The notes beneath the pieces are model-generated. The model ran no database searches. It was not told the origin of the DNA and worked only from the letters and a program-made list of their open reading frames with translations. From Lederbergia citri (GTDB lineage: Bacteria; Bacillota; Bacilli; Bacillales; Bacillaceae_C): 64,000 bases of DNA. The translations under genes and the position numbers were made by a program. Position 1 is the first letter of the stretch; each line of letters begins with the position of its first letter. The DNA lies in NCBI RefSeq assembly GCF_018343625.1, contig NZ_JAGYPG010000001.1:1249401-1313400 (forward strand), read 5' to 3'. This document shows positions 1 to 9,091 of the stretch, piece after piece.

Positions 1-1
1 G

Positions 2-178
2 TATAATATTAATGTGTCTAAAGCACAAGCAGAAAAAATAGCGGCATTTTTAAGAGGTAAAAATTTTGATATTTTTAATGACCGAACTCGATCCCAAATC
101 ATCAGAGAAGTAGCAAAAATATCGGGACCAAATACAGCGAAAGAAATTAATAAACTATTTATTCAATTTACGAGATAG
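2..178 (+). CDS. yqfT: DUF2624 family protein YqfT, C-terminal part
   Basis: An open frame enters from the left edge and ends with TAG at 176-178, giving 58 residues that contain AQAEKIAAFLRGKNFDIFND. The pattern of a short helical protein with a 'NIFND'-like segment, directly beside nfo and pointing toward it, fits the small YqfT (DUF2624) protein of Bacillus. Its function is not known. The start lies outside the window, so length cannot be judged. The assignment rests on remembered family features plus synteny and is moderate. Confidence 0.6.
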   Translation, partial: YNINVSKAQAEKIAAFLRGKNFDIFNDRTRSQIIREVAKISGPNTAKEINKLFIQFTR

Positions 179-200
179 TACTGGATAGCAGAAAAATGAA

Positions 201-249
201 GGCTGTCTATTTGTCTCTTCTTACATATAAGACAATAAAATAGACAGCC
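201..249. terminator. Bidirectional terminator between yqfT and nfo
   Basis: The arms GGCTGTCTATTT (201-212) and AAATAGACAGCC (238-249) are perfectly complementary. The hairpin sits between two convergent genes and can end transcription from both. A T-rich stretch follows on the plus side from about 257. Confidence 0.75.
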
Positions 250-262
250 CACGCGATTTTTA

Positions 263-1165
263 TTATTTAACTAATGTTTCCATAATTTCCTCACGTAGCT
301 GCTCGTTGAACAAACCACTTCTTATCATCTCTATTTCATGCTTGTAAGGAGCTTTTTTATTGTTTTTGTCCTCTCCTACATAAGGTGTTTCTAATATTTT
401 TGGTACGTGTTTTAATTGTGGGTGGTTAATAATATAGCTTAAAGCCGTAAATCCTATATGACCAAAACCAATATTTTCATGCCTATCTTTTTTCGCACCA
501 CGTTCATTTTTACTATCATTAATATGAAGAACTTTTATGCGATCAATTCCAATCACTTTATCAAATTCTTGAAGAACTCCATCAAAATCATTTACGATAT
601 CATATCCTGCATCATGTGTATGGCAAGTATCAAAACAAATTGACAGCTTATCATTATGATGAACTCCGTCAATAATGGCCGCTAGCTCCTCAAAAGATCT
701 TCCACATTCAGACCCTTTGCCAGCCATTGTCTCAAGGGCAATTTGTACTTCTTCTTCTCCTGTTAAAACTTCATTTAATCCTTCAATGATTTTCTTAATT
801 CCTTTTTCGGCACCTTCCCCTACATGTGCTCCAGGGTGAAGAACAATTTGTTTAGAGCCAATGGCAGCAGTTCTATCAATTTCGGAGCGTAGAAAATCGA
901 CTCCTAATGCAAAAGTAGCAGGGTTAACTGTATTTCCAATATTAATAATATATGGGGCATGAACAATAATTTCGTCAATCCCATTTTCTTTCATATGAAG
1001 CTGTCCAGCTTCAATATTTAGGTCTTCAATTTTCTTTCTACGTGTATTTTGAGGAGCTCCAGTATAAATCATGAAAGTATTTGCACCATATGAAATGGCT
1101 TCCTCGCTCGCTGCTACAAGCATTTTCTTTCCACTCATCGAAACGTGCGAACCGATTTTTAACAT
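263..1165 (-). CDS. nfo: Deoxyribonuclease IV (AP endonuclease)
   Basis: This 300-residue protein is a Nfo/EndoIV TIM-barrel enzyme that cuts DNA 5' of abasic sites in base-excision repair using three zinc ions. Visible metal-ligand candidates are H69, H110 ([10 protein letters not shown]), E145 (ALETMAGKG), D179 and H182 ([13 protein letters not shown]), H214 (LHINDSKN), D227, H229 and E259 (ILETP). Length matches B. subtilis Nfo. The start has the SD sequence GGAGAGGA. It follows cshB by 18 bp and is probably cotranscribed with it. In Bacillus this enzyme helps protect spore DNA. Confidence 0.95.
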   Translation of the reverse strand: MLKIGSHVSMSGKKMLVAASEEAISYGANTFMIYTGAPQNTRRKKIEDLNIEAGQLHMKENGIDEIIVHAPYIINIGNTVNPATFALGVDFLRSEIDRTAAIGSKQIVLHPGAHVGEGAEKGIKKIIEGLNEVLTGEEEVQIALETMAGKGSECGRSFEELAAIIDGVHHNDKLSICFDTCHTHDAGYDIVNDFDGVLQEFDKVIGIDRIKVLHINDSKNERGAKKDRHENIGFGHIGFTALSYIINHPQLKHVPKILETPYVGEDKNNKKAPYKHEIEMIRSGLFNEQLREEIMETLVK

Positions 1166-1183
1166 GTTTTCCTCTCCATTCTA

Positions 1184-2497
1184 TTATTTTTTTCTATTTT
1201 TAATTTTTCTTTCACGTCTTTTGATTTGCTCTCTTTGCTCTTGCATTTTCTTTTTATATCCAGGCTTTACTTTTTGCGGTTTTCTAACGAGTTGTCTTGC
1301 TTTTATTTCCTCTTCTGAAACGATTTTCGTTCGATTTTTCCTGCGATTACGTTCTGTTATTTGAACCCAGTTGCCATTTTGAAGATCCAAATAAGAAAAT
1401 TCAATCCCCATTTTATCTAATCGAACAAGTGCATCTTCATCAGAAGGTTCATAAATTGTAACTGCTAACCCCTTATTTCCTGCCCTTGCCGTACGTCCTG
1501 TACGATGAATATAAAAATCGAGGTCTCTAGGAAGTTCATAATTAATAATATGACTGACGCCTTCTATATCGATTCCTCTTGCCGCAAGATCAGTAGCAAC
1601 AATATATTGAAACTCTAAATTTCTAATCTGTTTCATGACTCTTTTACGTTCACGTGGACTAATATCCCCATGTAGCCTGCCTACTTTTAATCCCCGTTCT
1701 ATAAGTTGATCAGCAATCGTGTCCGCCAGTTCCTTCGTGTTAACAAAAACGATCGCCAAATACGGATTATACGAACGTAATATATCCTCTAATAATTCTA
1801 TTTTTTTCCTGCTTTTTATAGGGACTAAAATATGCTCAATATTTTTAGCTGATAATTGTTGTGGTTCGACTTGTTCAAAAATAGGGTTTTCCATATACTT
1901 TTTTAGAAAAGGTTTTAATTTTTCAGGAATAGTCGCAGAAAACACTAACATTTGTAAATCCTTTGGCATTTTGCCAGCTATTTGATCAACATCGTGAAGA
2001 AATCCCATATCCAGCATTAAATCTGCTTCATCCACTACTAACAAGGAAGAAGTATGAACAAACAAAGCTTGCTCATTAATAAGGTCATTAATCCTCCCGG
2101 GGGTACCTACAACGACTTGCGGTTGTTGCCTTAATTTCTCTATATCCCTTTTTTTGTCCGTTCCGCCAATATAACATCTTGCTGTAATTTTGTTTTCTTC
2201 ATCATGTTTTACAATTTTTAAAATTTCATGATAAATTTGATTGGAAAGCTCTCTTGTAGGGGCCGTAATAACAGCCTGCACTTGCTGAATACTTGGATTG
2301 ATTGATTCAAGCAATGGAAATAGATATGAGTGTGTCTTCCCTGTTCCAGTTTGTGATTGTCCGATGGCACTTTCGCCTTTTAGTATGACAGGTATTATTT
2401 TTCTCTGAATTTCAGTTGGGCTGCGAAACCCTAGTTCATCAATCGCATTATTGATAAATGGTTTGAAATTATATTGAGTAAAATTATTATTATTCAT
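1184..2497 (-). CDS. cshB: DEAD-box RNA helicase CshB
   Basis: A 437-residue ATP-dependent RNA helicase of the cold-shock type that remodels RNA during translation and ribosome assembly. Motifs in order: Q motif near 25-34, Walker A SQTGTGKT (48-55), PTREL (80-84), DEAD (156-159), SAT (187-189), ARGIDIEGV (about 306-314) and HRTGRTAR (331-338). The C-terminal tail from about 400 is strongly basic, as expected for an RNA-binding extension. I chose the ATG at 2497 rather than the GTG at 2506 because the SD GGAGTG overlaps the latter. Size and neighbours match B. subtilis CshB (YqfR). Confidence 0.93.
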   Translation of the reverse strand: MNNNNFTQYNFKPFINNAIDELGFRSPTEIQRKIIPVILKGESAIGQSQTGTGKTHSYLFPLLESINPSIQQVQAVITAPTRELSNQIYHEILKIVKHDEENKITARCYIGGTDKKRDIEKLRQQPQVVVGTPGRINDLINEQALFVHTSSLLVVDEADLMLDMGFLHDVDQIAGKMPKDLQMLVFSATIPEKLKPFLKKYMENPIFEQVEPQQLSAKNIEHILVPIKSRKKIELLEDILRSYNPYLAIVFVNTKELADTIADQLIERGLKVGRLHGDISPRERKRVMKQIRNLEFQYIVATDLAARGIDIEGVSHIINYELPRDLDFYIHRTGRTARAGNKGLAVTIYEPSDEDALVRLDKMGIEFSYLDLQNGNWVQITERNRRKNRTKIVSEEEIKARQLVRKPQKVKPGYKKKMQEQREQIKRRERKIKNRKK

Positions 2498-2684
2498 TTC
2501 TTTCACTCCTTCATAGAGGGAAATCCCTCCGACCCATTATAAACTATTAAGTTGACATGTACAATTGAACTAACTAAAGCATTTTTAGACACGCGCCTGC
2601 TCATTCCAAACGAATCACGGCGAATAACCAAACTTTTACTTCATTCCTGCATATTATAACCAGAGGAAGGGAGTGAAATTTATT

Positions 2685-3281
2685 ATGTTTGGTAATCGTA
2701 TGCCTATGCCCCCTAGAGGAATGCCGATGTTCCGTGGGCCTTCTATGGGAGCAAATCCTTTCGGCAGAGGATTTGGCGGGCCGCCTCCAATGGGTCAAAA
2801 TGCCGGTGGAGGAAATTTGTTGGCAAGACTATTTCAAAGACAGGGTGGATCAATGGCCTCCGGAGTTCCTCAGGCGGCTAACATGTTTTCACGTGGAGCC
2901 GGTCAAACTTCATTTTTGCAAGGATTAAATCCTGCTTCAATTAATGGCTTCTTAACCAATACACAAAATGTTCTAAATACTGCGAGGCAAATTGGTCCAC
3001 TCGTTCAACAATACGGACCTATCGTAAGGAATCTCCCGGCAATGTGGAGACTATATAAAGGATTTAAAGATTTACCGTCTGATGATTCAGCGGATTCTAA
3101 GGATACAAATTTAAAATCAGAGAAAACCAAAAAAGAAGCCTCTCCAAAAGAAAAAAAGGAAACAACAAAAAAAACAACCGTGCAAGCATCCAAAACAGTT
3201 GAAGGACAAAAGAAAAGTGTAAATCAATCAACGACAAAAAGTAAAAAAGGAGAATCCGTTCCGAAGTTATATATTCCTTGA
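2685..3281 (+). CDS. yqfQ: VrrA/YqfQ family protein
   Basis: 198 residues of low complexity. The first 55 or so are rich in Gly, Pro, Met and Arg, with repeated RG/PPM motifs. A middle segment (about 75-120) is helical and amphipathic. The last 60 residues are Lys/Glu/Thr/Ser-rich and highly charged. This is the layout of YqfQ, the B. subtilis homologue of B. anthracis VrrA, whose gene carries a variable repeat. Function is unproven; a role at the spore surface has been proposed for the group. The ATG at 2685 suits the SD AGAGGAAGGGAG; the upstream GTG at 2673 overlaps that SD. Confidence 0.75.
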   Translation: MFGNRMPMPPRGMPMFRGPSMGANPFGRGFGGPPPMGQNAGGGNLLARLFQRQGGSMASGVPQAANMFSRGAGQTSFLQGLNPASINGFLTNTQNVLNTARQIGPLVQQYGPIVRNLPAMWRLYKGFKDLPSDDSADSKDTNLKSEKTKKEASPKEKKETTKKTTVQASKTVEGQKKSVNQSTTKSKKGESVPKLYIP

Positions 3282-3303
3282 AATTTCTAAAATCCTCCAT
3301 ACA

Positions 3304-3332
3304 TTGGCTTTTTTACAGATGTCCTATATAAT
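3304..3332 (+). promoter_or_regulatory. Sigma-A type promoter of ispH
   Basis: TTGGCT (3304-3309), a 17-bp spacer and a perfect TATAAT (3327-3332) lie about 50 bp upstream of the ispH start. Predicted from spacing and consensus only. Confidence 0.7.
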
Positions 3333-3384
3333 AAAATATGAGTTCAATAGATTAAGGCATTTGCCTCTAGTCAGGAGGATTTAC

Positions 3385-4341
3385 ATGAAACTTATTAAAA
3401 TATCACCAAGAGGTTATTGTTACGGAGTAGTAGATGCTATGGTAATTGCGCGCAATGCCGCTTTAGATAAAACATTGCCGCGTCCCATATATATACTCGG
3501 CATGATTGTTCATAATAAACATGTTACGGATGCTTTCGAGGAAGATGGCATCATTACATTAGATGGTCCAAATCGTAAAGAGATATTGGAAAAGGTAGAT
3601 AGTGGAACTGTTATTTTTACTGCCCATGGGGTCTCACCTGAAGTGAGGGAGCTTGCCAAGAAGAAAGGGCTTGTTACGATTGATGCGACATGTCCTGATG
3701 TGACACGTACGCATGATCTTATAAGAGAAAAAGAGACTGAAGGCTACGATGTCATATACATTGGAAAAAAAGGGCATCCTGAGCCTGAAGGTGCAGTTGG
3801 AGTTGCTCCACATGCTGTCCATCTTGTTGAAACGATGGATGATGTTGAGGAATTACAAGTGGATAATGACAAGATTATTGTTACAAACCAAACGACGATG
3901 AGCCAATGGGATGTTCAGGCAATTATGGAAAGAGTAAAAGAAAAATATCCTCATGCTGAAAAACATAAAGAAATTTGCCTTGCTACTCAAGTTCGCCAAG
4001 AAGCTGTTGCAGAACAAGCAGGTGAAGCTGATGTACTTATTGTCGTTGGTGATCCTATGAGCAATAATTCGAATCGTCTTGCTCAAGTTTCAAAAGAAAT
4101 TGCAGGGACGAGAGCTTACCGTGTTGGTGATGTCACGGAAATTGAAATAGATTGGATAAAGAATGCTAGTACTGTAGCTGTTACTGCTGGTGCTTCAACC
4201 CCTACTCCAATTGTAAGAGAAGTCATTACATTTATAGAACAGTTTAATCCATTCGATCAATCAACTTGGGTAAAAGAAAACAATGTGCCTCTTAGCAAAA
4301 TTTTACCTAAAGTAAGAAATCCAAAATTATCAATTAAATAA
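3385..4341 (+). CDS. ispH: 4-hydroxy-3-methylbut-2-enyl diphosphate reductase
   Basis: 318-residue iron-sulfur enzyme that makes IPP and DMAPP from HMBPP, the last step of the MEP isoprenoid pathway. The three [4Fe-4S] cysteines are C12 (GYCYG), C103 (DATCPDV) and C198 (EICLATQ). Substrate-binding motifs [23 protein letters not shown] and TNQTTMSQ are all present. The ATG at 3385 has the SD TCAGGAGG; an in-frame TTG at 3304 lies inside the promoter and is not the start. It is a single-gene unit between yqfQ and a terminator. Matches B. subtilis YqfP in length. Confidence 0.95.
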   Translation: MKLIKISPRGYCYGVVDAMVIARNAALDKTLPRPIYILGMIVHNKHVTDAFEEDGIITLDGPNRKEILEKVDSGTVIFTAHGVSPEVRELAKKKGLVTIDATCPDVTRTHDLIREKETEGYDVIYIGKKGHPEPEGAVGVAPHAVHLVETMDDVEELQVDNDKIIVTNQTTMSQWDVQAIMERVKEKYPHAEKHKEICLATQVRQEAVAEQAGEADVLIVVGDPMSNNSNRLAQVSKEIAGTRAYRVGDVTEIEIDWIKNASTVAVTAGASTPTPIVREVITFIEQFNPFDQSTWVKENNVPLSKILPKVRNPKLSIK

Positions 4342-4352
4342 TATTAACAATA

Positions 4353-4390
4353 AAAGGAGCCGATAAAATTCAGCTCCTTGTTGTTTTTTA
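4353..4390 (+). terminator. Terminator of ispH
   Basis: AAGGAGC (4354-4360) pairs with GCTCCTT (4373-4379) and is followed by TGTTGTTTTTT. Classic intrinsic terminator for the plus strand. Confidence 0.8.
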
Positions 4391-4438
4391 ATGTGATTAA
4401 AACTTGATATCCGCTCCGTGCAACCTATCATTGCCACA

Positions 4439-5557
4439 TCAAATAAAAGCAAATGGATTCGTATCCAATTCAGAAGGAAAAATAGTTACGTCGTAATTCC
4501 TATTTTCACTCATCTTCTTAAGCACTTCTACTGTCCCTTTTTTCATGATTTTTTCTACGTTATGCCCTGGATCAATCATGTTAAGTCCTATATTCATAGC
4601 ATCATGTGCAGTATGATAGTATATATCGCCAGTTACATAAACATCTGCCCCACTAAATTTTGCAGTAGAATAATATTTGTTTCCATCTCCACCAAGCACC
4701 GCGACTTTTTTTATTTTATCGTTTAGATTACCAACTACACGCACTCCTGGAGAGTCTAGTGCTTCTTTTACGAAGGATGCAAACTGGTTGAGGTTCATCT
4801 CGTTTTGTAACTCCCCAATTTTCCCCAATCCCAACACTTTCCCTTTCTGAGTTAATTCATATATATCGTAGGCAGGTTCTTCATAGGGATGAGCATGTAA
4901 CATCGCAGATATTATTCTTTTTTCCTTTTTTGCAGGAAATACCGTTTCTATTTTCACCTCATGGACTGTTTCTAATTTTCCTTTTTCGCCAATGTGTGGG
5001 TTAGTATTTTCTCCTGGCAAAAATCTTCCCATTCCTTCTGATGAATATGAACAATGACTATAAGCTCCAATTGCTCCTGCGCCGGCATCACCTAAAGCAG
5101 AAAGAATTTCCGCTTCATTTTCTTTAGGCACATAGACGGCGAGTTTCTTCAACGTTTCTTCATATGTTGGCACTAATACAGATGTATTTTTCAGCCCTAG
5201 TGCTTCGGCAAGCATATCATTAACGCCTCCTGAGGCAACATCTAGATTTGTATGAGCGGCATATACAGTAATATCATGCTTAATAAGCATTTCGATTATT
5301 TTTCCACTTGCCTTATCTGTATGTATGTTTTTCAAAGGACGATAAATAAGCGGATGATGGGCAATGATTAAATCTACTTTTTTTTCTATGGCTTCTTGTA
5401 CAACTTCATCCAATACATCTAGCGCAATCATAACATTTTGAATAGGCTTGTTAAGAGTACCAATTTGCAGCCCAATCGGATCCCCTTCTAGTGCATAATC
5501 CTTAGGAGCGAATTCCTCGAATAATTGGATTAATTCAAAACCATTTATTTTTTTCAT
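4439..5557 (-). CDS. yqfO: Nif3-like dinuclear metal centre protein YqfO
   Basis: 372 residues of the Nif3/DUF34 family, often annotated as GTP cyclohydrolase 1 type 2 homologue; the physiological substrate is not settled. Metal-binding signatures seen are LIIAHHPLIY (about 62-71), AAHTNLDVASGGVND (about 99-113) and, near the C-terminus, YYHTAHDAMN with a final DPGH. The middle third (about 130-245) matches the inserted PII-like domain found in long Bacillus members, which explains the length. The start overlaps the trmK stop by 4 bp (ATGA), so the two are translationally coupled. Confidence 0.9.
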   Translation of the reverse strand: MKKINGFELIQLFEEFAPKDYALEGDPIGLQIGTLNKPIQNVMIALDVLDEVVQEAIEKKVDLIIAHHPLIYRPLKNIHTDKASGKIIEMLIKHDITVYAAHTNLDVASGGVNDMLAEALGLKNTSVLVPTYEETLKKLAVYVPKENEAEILSALGDAGAGAIGAYSHCSYSSEGMGRFLPGENTNPHIGEKGKLETVHEVKIETVFPAKKEKRIISAMLHAHPYEEPAYDIYELTQKGKVLGLGKIGELQNEMNLNQFASFVKEALDSPGVRVVGNLNDKIKKVAVLGGDGNKYYSTAKFSGADVYVTGDIYYHTAHDAMNIGLNMIDPGHNVEKIMKKGTVEVLKKMSENRNYDVTIFPSELDTNPFAFI

Positions 5558-6258
5558 TCCAGTTCCTCCCGGACGATATTGATTTTTTTAGTAATCTCTT
5601 TTCTTTTTTCATTTGTTTTTGCCCTGTCAACCGCTTTTTCCAATTTACTTAAAATGTTCTTCCATTGAAGCAGCTCTAACTCCCACTTTTTGATAAATGC
5701 TTCATTTTTATTTTGTAATAAAAATGGTCCTAACAGGAATTCTTTTTCTAGGTTTTTATATGGGAATGCTGGGTTACCAAAATCTGCAACCAACACTTCA
5801 TAAAACTTTCCATCTTCTTCAACTATTTTTTCATCTATCAGCTGCCAGTTATGATGGTACAGCCACTTTCGAACATTTTCCGCACCGACATTTGGTTGGA
5901 GAATTAATCTTGTTACCCCTTCAAGCTTACTCTTTCCTCTTTCTAAAATATCTGCTATCAACGTTCCGCCCATCCCAGCAATTATGATGCAGTCTACTTC
6001 ATAAGGGTTGATAACCTCAAGGCCATCTCCTTTTCTAACTGAAATATGTTCTGTTAAACCTGTCTTTGCAACTTGATGTAATGCAGATTGAAATGGTCCG
6101 TCTACAACTTCCCCTGCTATAGCTGATTTAGCTATTCCTTTTCTTACAGCATAACATGGCAAATATGCATGATCAGAGCCAATATCGGCAATCTTCATAC
6201 CGTTATGAATAAAAGAAGTTACAGTTTCCAATCTTTTTGATAGCTTTTCTATATTCAT
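5554..6258 (-). CDS. trmK: tRNA (adenine(22)-N1)-methyltransferase TrmK
   Basis: 234-residue class I SAM methyltransferase that makes m1A22 in tRNA. The SAM-binding motif IADIGSDHAYLP is at about 22-33 and the second conserved element IIAGMGGTLIADIL at about 92-105. A helical coiled-coil-like C-terminus (about 175-234) is typical of the family. I placed the start at the ATG at 6258, which has the SD AAGAGGTGG; the open frame continues upstream without an SD and through a hairpin. Corresponds to B. subtilis YqfN, in its usual place between cccA and yqfO. Confidence 0.9.
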   Translation of the reverse strand: MNIEKLSKRLETVTSFIHNGMKIADIGSDHAYLPCYAVRKGIAKSAIAGEVVDGPFQSALHQVAKTGLTEHISVRKGDGLEVINPYEVDCIIIAGMGGTLIADILERGKSKLEGVTRLILQPNVGAENVRKWLYHHNWQLIDEKIVEEDGKFYEVLVADFGNPAFPYKNLEKEFLLGPFLLQNKNEAFIKKWELELLQWKNILSKLEKAVDRAKTNEKRKEITKKINIVREELE

Positions 6259-6285
6259 ATGAATTCCACCTCTTATAATACGATA

Positions 6286-6318
6286 AAAGAGTTCTTTGCA
6301 AAATGCAAAGAACTCTTT
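6286..6318 (-). terminator. Hairpin between cccA and trmK
   Basis: AAAGAGTTCTTTGCA (6286-6300) and TGCAAAGAACTCTTT (6304-6318) form a perfect 15-bp stem just downstream of cccA. The following T-run on the minus strand is short (TTTTATCG), so it may only attenuate read-through into trmK. Confidence 0.6.
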
Positions 6319-6341
6319 AAAGGAATGTGAATTTATTATTA

Positions 6342-6692
6342 TTATTTTAAATTCGCTACCCATTCTGCCATTTCATCAATATGTTCTGCTGGAACTAATC
6401 CTGCTGGCATTGTACCTTGACCATTTGTTAATACATCTGCGATATGCTCCTTCTTTAAACCAGCACCACGCAGTTTTGGAGCCCCGGCTGTACCTTCAAG
6501 GTTTTCACCATGACATGAAATACACGTTTTACTAGTTTCTTCAGCATTAAACTCCGCGGCTACTTCTTCCCCGCCTTCAGCTTCCTTCGCAATTTCTTTT
6601 GCATCGCCAATTCCTTTAATGCTAAGGAAAAATACGAGAACAAGTCCCATAACCATAATTAAAATATATGGAACAATTGGATTACGTTTCAT
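6342..6692 (-). CDS. cccA: Cytochrome c-550
   Basis: 116-residue membrane-anchored c-type cytochrome that carries electrons on the outer face of the membrane. One N-terminal transmembrane segment (about 8-26) acts as an uncleaved anchor. A charged Glu/Ala-rich linker follows, then the haem domain with the CISCH attachment motif at about 57-61 and the likely axial Met in GTMPAG (about 95). The SD GAGGGTAAG precedes the ATG. Length and layout agree with B. subtilis CccA. Confidence 0.92.
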   Translation of the reverse strand: MKRNPIVPYILIMVMGLVLVFFLSIKGIGDAKEIAKEAEGGEEVAAEFNAEETSKTCISCHGENLEGTAGAPKLRGAGLKKEHIADVLTNGQGTMPAGLVPAEHIDEMAEWVANLK

Positions 6693-6830
6693 GACTTACC
6701 CTCCTTATGTATGAACTACGTATAATATCAATTATGCAACAAACATCTATATTTTACTCGAAATAAGTCAGAAGGGAAAGCCTTAGCCCTTAATTTTCAT
6801 TCTTTTTTCGAATTTTAGACAAACATTAAC

Positions 6831-7973
6831 TTACATACAACCAACTTCTCGAGCAATAACCATTCGCTGTATCTCAGATGTTCCTTCGCCAATTTCTAAT
6901 AGTTTTGCATCTCTCATCATACGTTCGACTTCAAATTCCCTCATATATCCATATCCACCTAGGATTTGTACTGCTTGATTAGTAATTTCCATGCATATTT
7001 CCGAAGCGTATAATTTGCACATTGACGCCTCTTTGGAAAACGGTCTCCTTTGATCTTTTAACCATGCAGCTTTATATACCATATTTCTCGCCAGTTCAAT
7101 TTTTAGAGCCATATCTGCCATTTTAAATTGAGTAATTTGAAATTGAGACAAGGATTTACCAAATTGCTTTCTTTCTTTTGAATAAGCTAATGCCTTTTCA
7201 AAGGCTGCCTGAGCAATTCCTACAGCCATTGCACCAATACCAATACGCCCGCCATCCAATGTTTGCAGGAACTGTTTAAAGCCTTCCCCTTCTTTTCCTA
7301 GTAGATTTTCAGTCGGAACCATTACATCCTCCAAAACTAATTCGGTCGTATTTGACGCATTTAAACCCATCTTTTCATATTGATCAACAATGGTAAATCC
7401 ATTAGTATCTGTCGGTACAATGATAGCACTGATGTCTTTTCTTCCATTTTTCATTCCTGTTACTGCGGTTAATGCAAGGAATTTTGCATAACTGGCATTT
7501 GTAATAAAACATTTATTCCCATTTATAATATACTCATTATCCTTCTTAAAAGCAGTCGTGTTTGTGCCCCCGGCATCTGATCCTGCATTTGGCTCTGTAA
7601 GACCAAAAGCACCAAGTGAATTTCCCATACAAAGTGGTACTAAATATTTTTCCCTCTGTTCTTCTGTTCCAAATAAATAGATAGGAGCTCCGCCAAGGGA
7701 AATATGAGCAGAATATGTAATTCCTGTCGAACCACAAGCTCTGCTTAGTTCTTCTGTAACAATGGCAAAGCTTATTGTATCTGCACCTGCTCCACCGTAT
7801 TTTTCTGGAAATGGCAAGCCCATCAATCCTAATTCTGCTAGTTGCTCAATAATTTTTTTTGGAAACAGCTTTTCTCTATCTCGTTTAACTGCACCAATTG
7901 CAACTTCATCTTGTGCAAATTCTTGAATCATCCTTTTGATCATCAACTGCTCTGGCGATAAATCAAAATTCAT
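6831..7973 (-). CDS. Acyl-CoA dehydrogenase
   Basis: 380-residue FAD-dependent acyl-CoA dehydrogenase that introduces the trans-2 double bond of acyl-CoA esters in fatty-acid or branched-chain catabolism. It has the usual order: alpha-helical N-domain (MNFDLSPEQ), central beta-domain with FGLTEPNAGSDAGG (about 123-136) and NGNKCFITNA, and a C-terminal helical domain with QILGGYGYMREF (about 337-348) and LLEIGEGTSEIQR. The Glu in EIGEGTSE is in the position of the catalytic base. The SD is GAAGGAGG. Substrate chain length cannot be read from sequence. It sits between sigA and cccA, which are adjacent or nearly so in B. subtilis as I recall. Confidence 0.9.
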   Translation of the reverse strand: MNFDLSPEQLMIKRMIQEFAQDEVAIGAVKRDREKLFPKKIIEQLAELGLMGLPFPEKYGGAGADTISFAIVTEELSRACGSTGITYSAHISLGGAPIYLFGTEEQREKYLVPLCMGNSLGAFGLTEPNAGSDAGGTNTTAFKKDNEYIINGNKCFITNASYAKFLALTAVTGMKNGRKDISAIIVPTDTNGFTIVDQYEKMGLNASNTTELVLEDVMVPTENLLGKEGEGFKQFLQTLDGGRIGIGAMAVGIAQAAFEKALAYSKERKQFGKSLSQFQITQFKMADMALKIELARNMVYKAAWLKDQRRPFSKEASMCKLYASEICMEITNQAVQILGGYGYMREFEVERMMRDAKLLEIGEGTSEIQRMVIAREVGCM

Positions 7974-7994
7974 TTGCCAAGCCTCCTTCAGCTC

Positions 7995-8336
7995 AAAAGC
8001 GTAAGCGCCTGTTCAGTGACGTACAAACTTTTTAGGGTTCTGACGAGATAAAGGAAACACGATGAGCCACGAAAAGCGGAAGGCGCCTGAATAAAAGAAG
8101 AAAGGCTAAGTACGCAACGTCCTGTTGCAACGCCTTCCTGACCCGCATCCTGCGGGCCTCCGACAAGCAAATGTTCTGAGGCAAAAAAGTCGCTCTTTGA
8201 CTTTATTGACGCGGGTTTATGACCTCGAGGGGCTGGCGCCTGTAGCTAGACATAAAAGGCGAGTCGATGTTGACTTATCGTAGGAAGAAACCGAAAGTTT
8301 GCTAGTCGCTAGGCGCTGGAGCTAGACGGGAGCTAC
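7995..8336 (+). repeat. Dispersed modular repeat, copy R1 (long form)
   Basis: Starts with AAAAGCGTAAGCGCCTGTTC and ends with GGCGCTGGAGCTAGAC plus GGGAGCTAC. The head is the short type, lacking the double hairpin after GACGTACAAAC. An inner module runs from GAAAAGCGGAAGGCGCCTGA to GGCTGGCGCCTGTAGCTAGAC. Inside it sits an inverted double-hairpin cassette with stems GCAAC/GTTGC and CCCGCA/TGCGGG. The tail begins AAAGGCGAGTCGATG. The copy fills the gap between the acyl-CoA dehydrogenase gene and the next gene. No protein is encoded. Confidence 0.85.
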
Positions 8337-8358
8337 AAAAAGCGCAAGCGCCTGCCTT
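8337..8358 (+). repeat. Solitary repeat head next to R1
   Basis: AAAAAGCGCAAGCGCCTGCC repeats the first 20 bases of the dispersed element immediately after R1 and then stops. It looks like the remnant of a second copy in tandem. Confidence 0.5.
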
Positions 8359-8399
8359 ACCTAAACATATTCTTAGCAAATAAAAATAAGAACGATTCA

Positions 8400-8936
8400 C
8401 TATAAAAACATAAAAATAATCAAAGCTATTACCGCAATTGTTCCTGCGATAATAAAAAAAAGCTTCTTGCGCCAAATTCCGCCTATTATCCAAATAGCAC
8501 AATTGAGCAACAACATAATATATAAACTTTTCTCACTAGCTGAAAAAAAGGAATCATTTATTTGAATAGTATACAAAAGGAATAAAAAAGCACCAGTAAT
8601 AAAAATGAGCAAACGACTTTTATTCTTTTTTCTAAAAATAAAAAAAGAAATAATTAATATGCATAAAGAAATTGACAAAAAAAGCGTTTGCATTGTGAAC
8701 GAAACATCTGTAATATATGTAATTACAATCATTGTTCCAATTAAAGCTAGATACAGCAAACTAAAAAAGATTTCCATATTAAAGTGAATTTTTCTTTTTT
8801 CTACCTTAGCCTGTAATTCCTCTTGACCTTCTGTGTAAAGAGCCATTAAATAATTACAATAGTGTTCAGGAAGCATGTTATTTTGTTTCCAAAAAGAAAT
8901 TTCTTTTAAAATAATATTTTTTCTTTTATCATCCAT
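8400..8936 (-). CDS. Conserved membrane protein of unknown function
   Basis: 178 residues. The N-terminal 50 are soluble and begin with a helical segment (ILKEISFWKQNNMLPEHYC) followed by YTEGQEE. From about 52 onward there are about six hydrophobic stretches (about 54-72, 79-98, 105-122, 133-152, 156-178), so most of the protein is in the membrane. The 'FWK.NNMLPEHYCNYL..LYTEG' head is a pattern I associate with conserved Bacillus proteins of unknown role. The SD GGGGGAGTCCC fits the ATG. It is flanked on both sides by copies of the dispersed repeat. No function can be inferred. Confidence 0.7.
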   Translation of the reverse strand: MDDKRKNIILKEISFWKQNNMLPEHYCNYLMALYTEGQEELQAKVEKRKIHFNMEIFFSLLYLALIGTMIVITYITDVSFTMQTLFLSISLCILIISFFIFRKKNKSRLLIFITGAFLFLLYTIQINDSFFSASEKSLYIMLLLNCAIWIIGGIWRKKLFFIIAGTIAVIALIIFMFL

Positions 8937-8966
8937 TGGGACTCCCCCTTTGTATGTAAGATATTA

Positions 8967-9041
8967 GAAAAGAGCAAGCGCCTCCCTATTTTGGCTTTTA
9001 TTTTGACTAAGGTTATTTAACCTCGAGGGGCTAAGTGAGAC
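8967..9041 (+). repeat. Dispersed modular repeat, copy R2 (remnant)
   Basis: Has a head (AAAAGAGCAAGCGCCTCC) and then part of the inner module (TTATTTAACCTCGAGGGGCT), with everything between and after deleted. Compare CCTCGAGGGGCTGG in R1. Confidence 0.6.
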
Positions 9042-9091
9042 TTGCCTAATCTAAAAATTTTTTACTTACAAAGATCTATGATCTCTTACAT

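Noticed and set aside
458..643. Open frames opposite nfo and, similarly, many others opposite long genes
   Set aside because: They have no ribosome sites, odd composition and lie fully within well-recognised genes on the other strand.
2601..2798. A 65-codon minus-strand frame between cshB and yqfQ
   Set aside because: It overlaps the start and Gly/Pro-rich coding part of yqfQ, which has a good SD; the frame's His/Arg-rich product is an artefact of that composition.
7988..8170. A 60-codon frame within repeat R1, and similar frames in R3, R5 and R7
   Set aside because: The frames are not conserved between copies; the repeats look non-coding, with conserved hairpins instead of conserved frames.
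8302..8502. Minus-strand frame overlapping repeat R1 and the membrane-protein gene
   Set aside because: It is out of frame with the better-supported 178-residue membrane protein and runs into repeat sequence.
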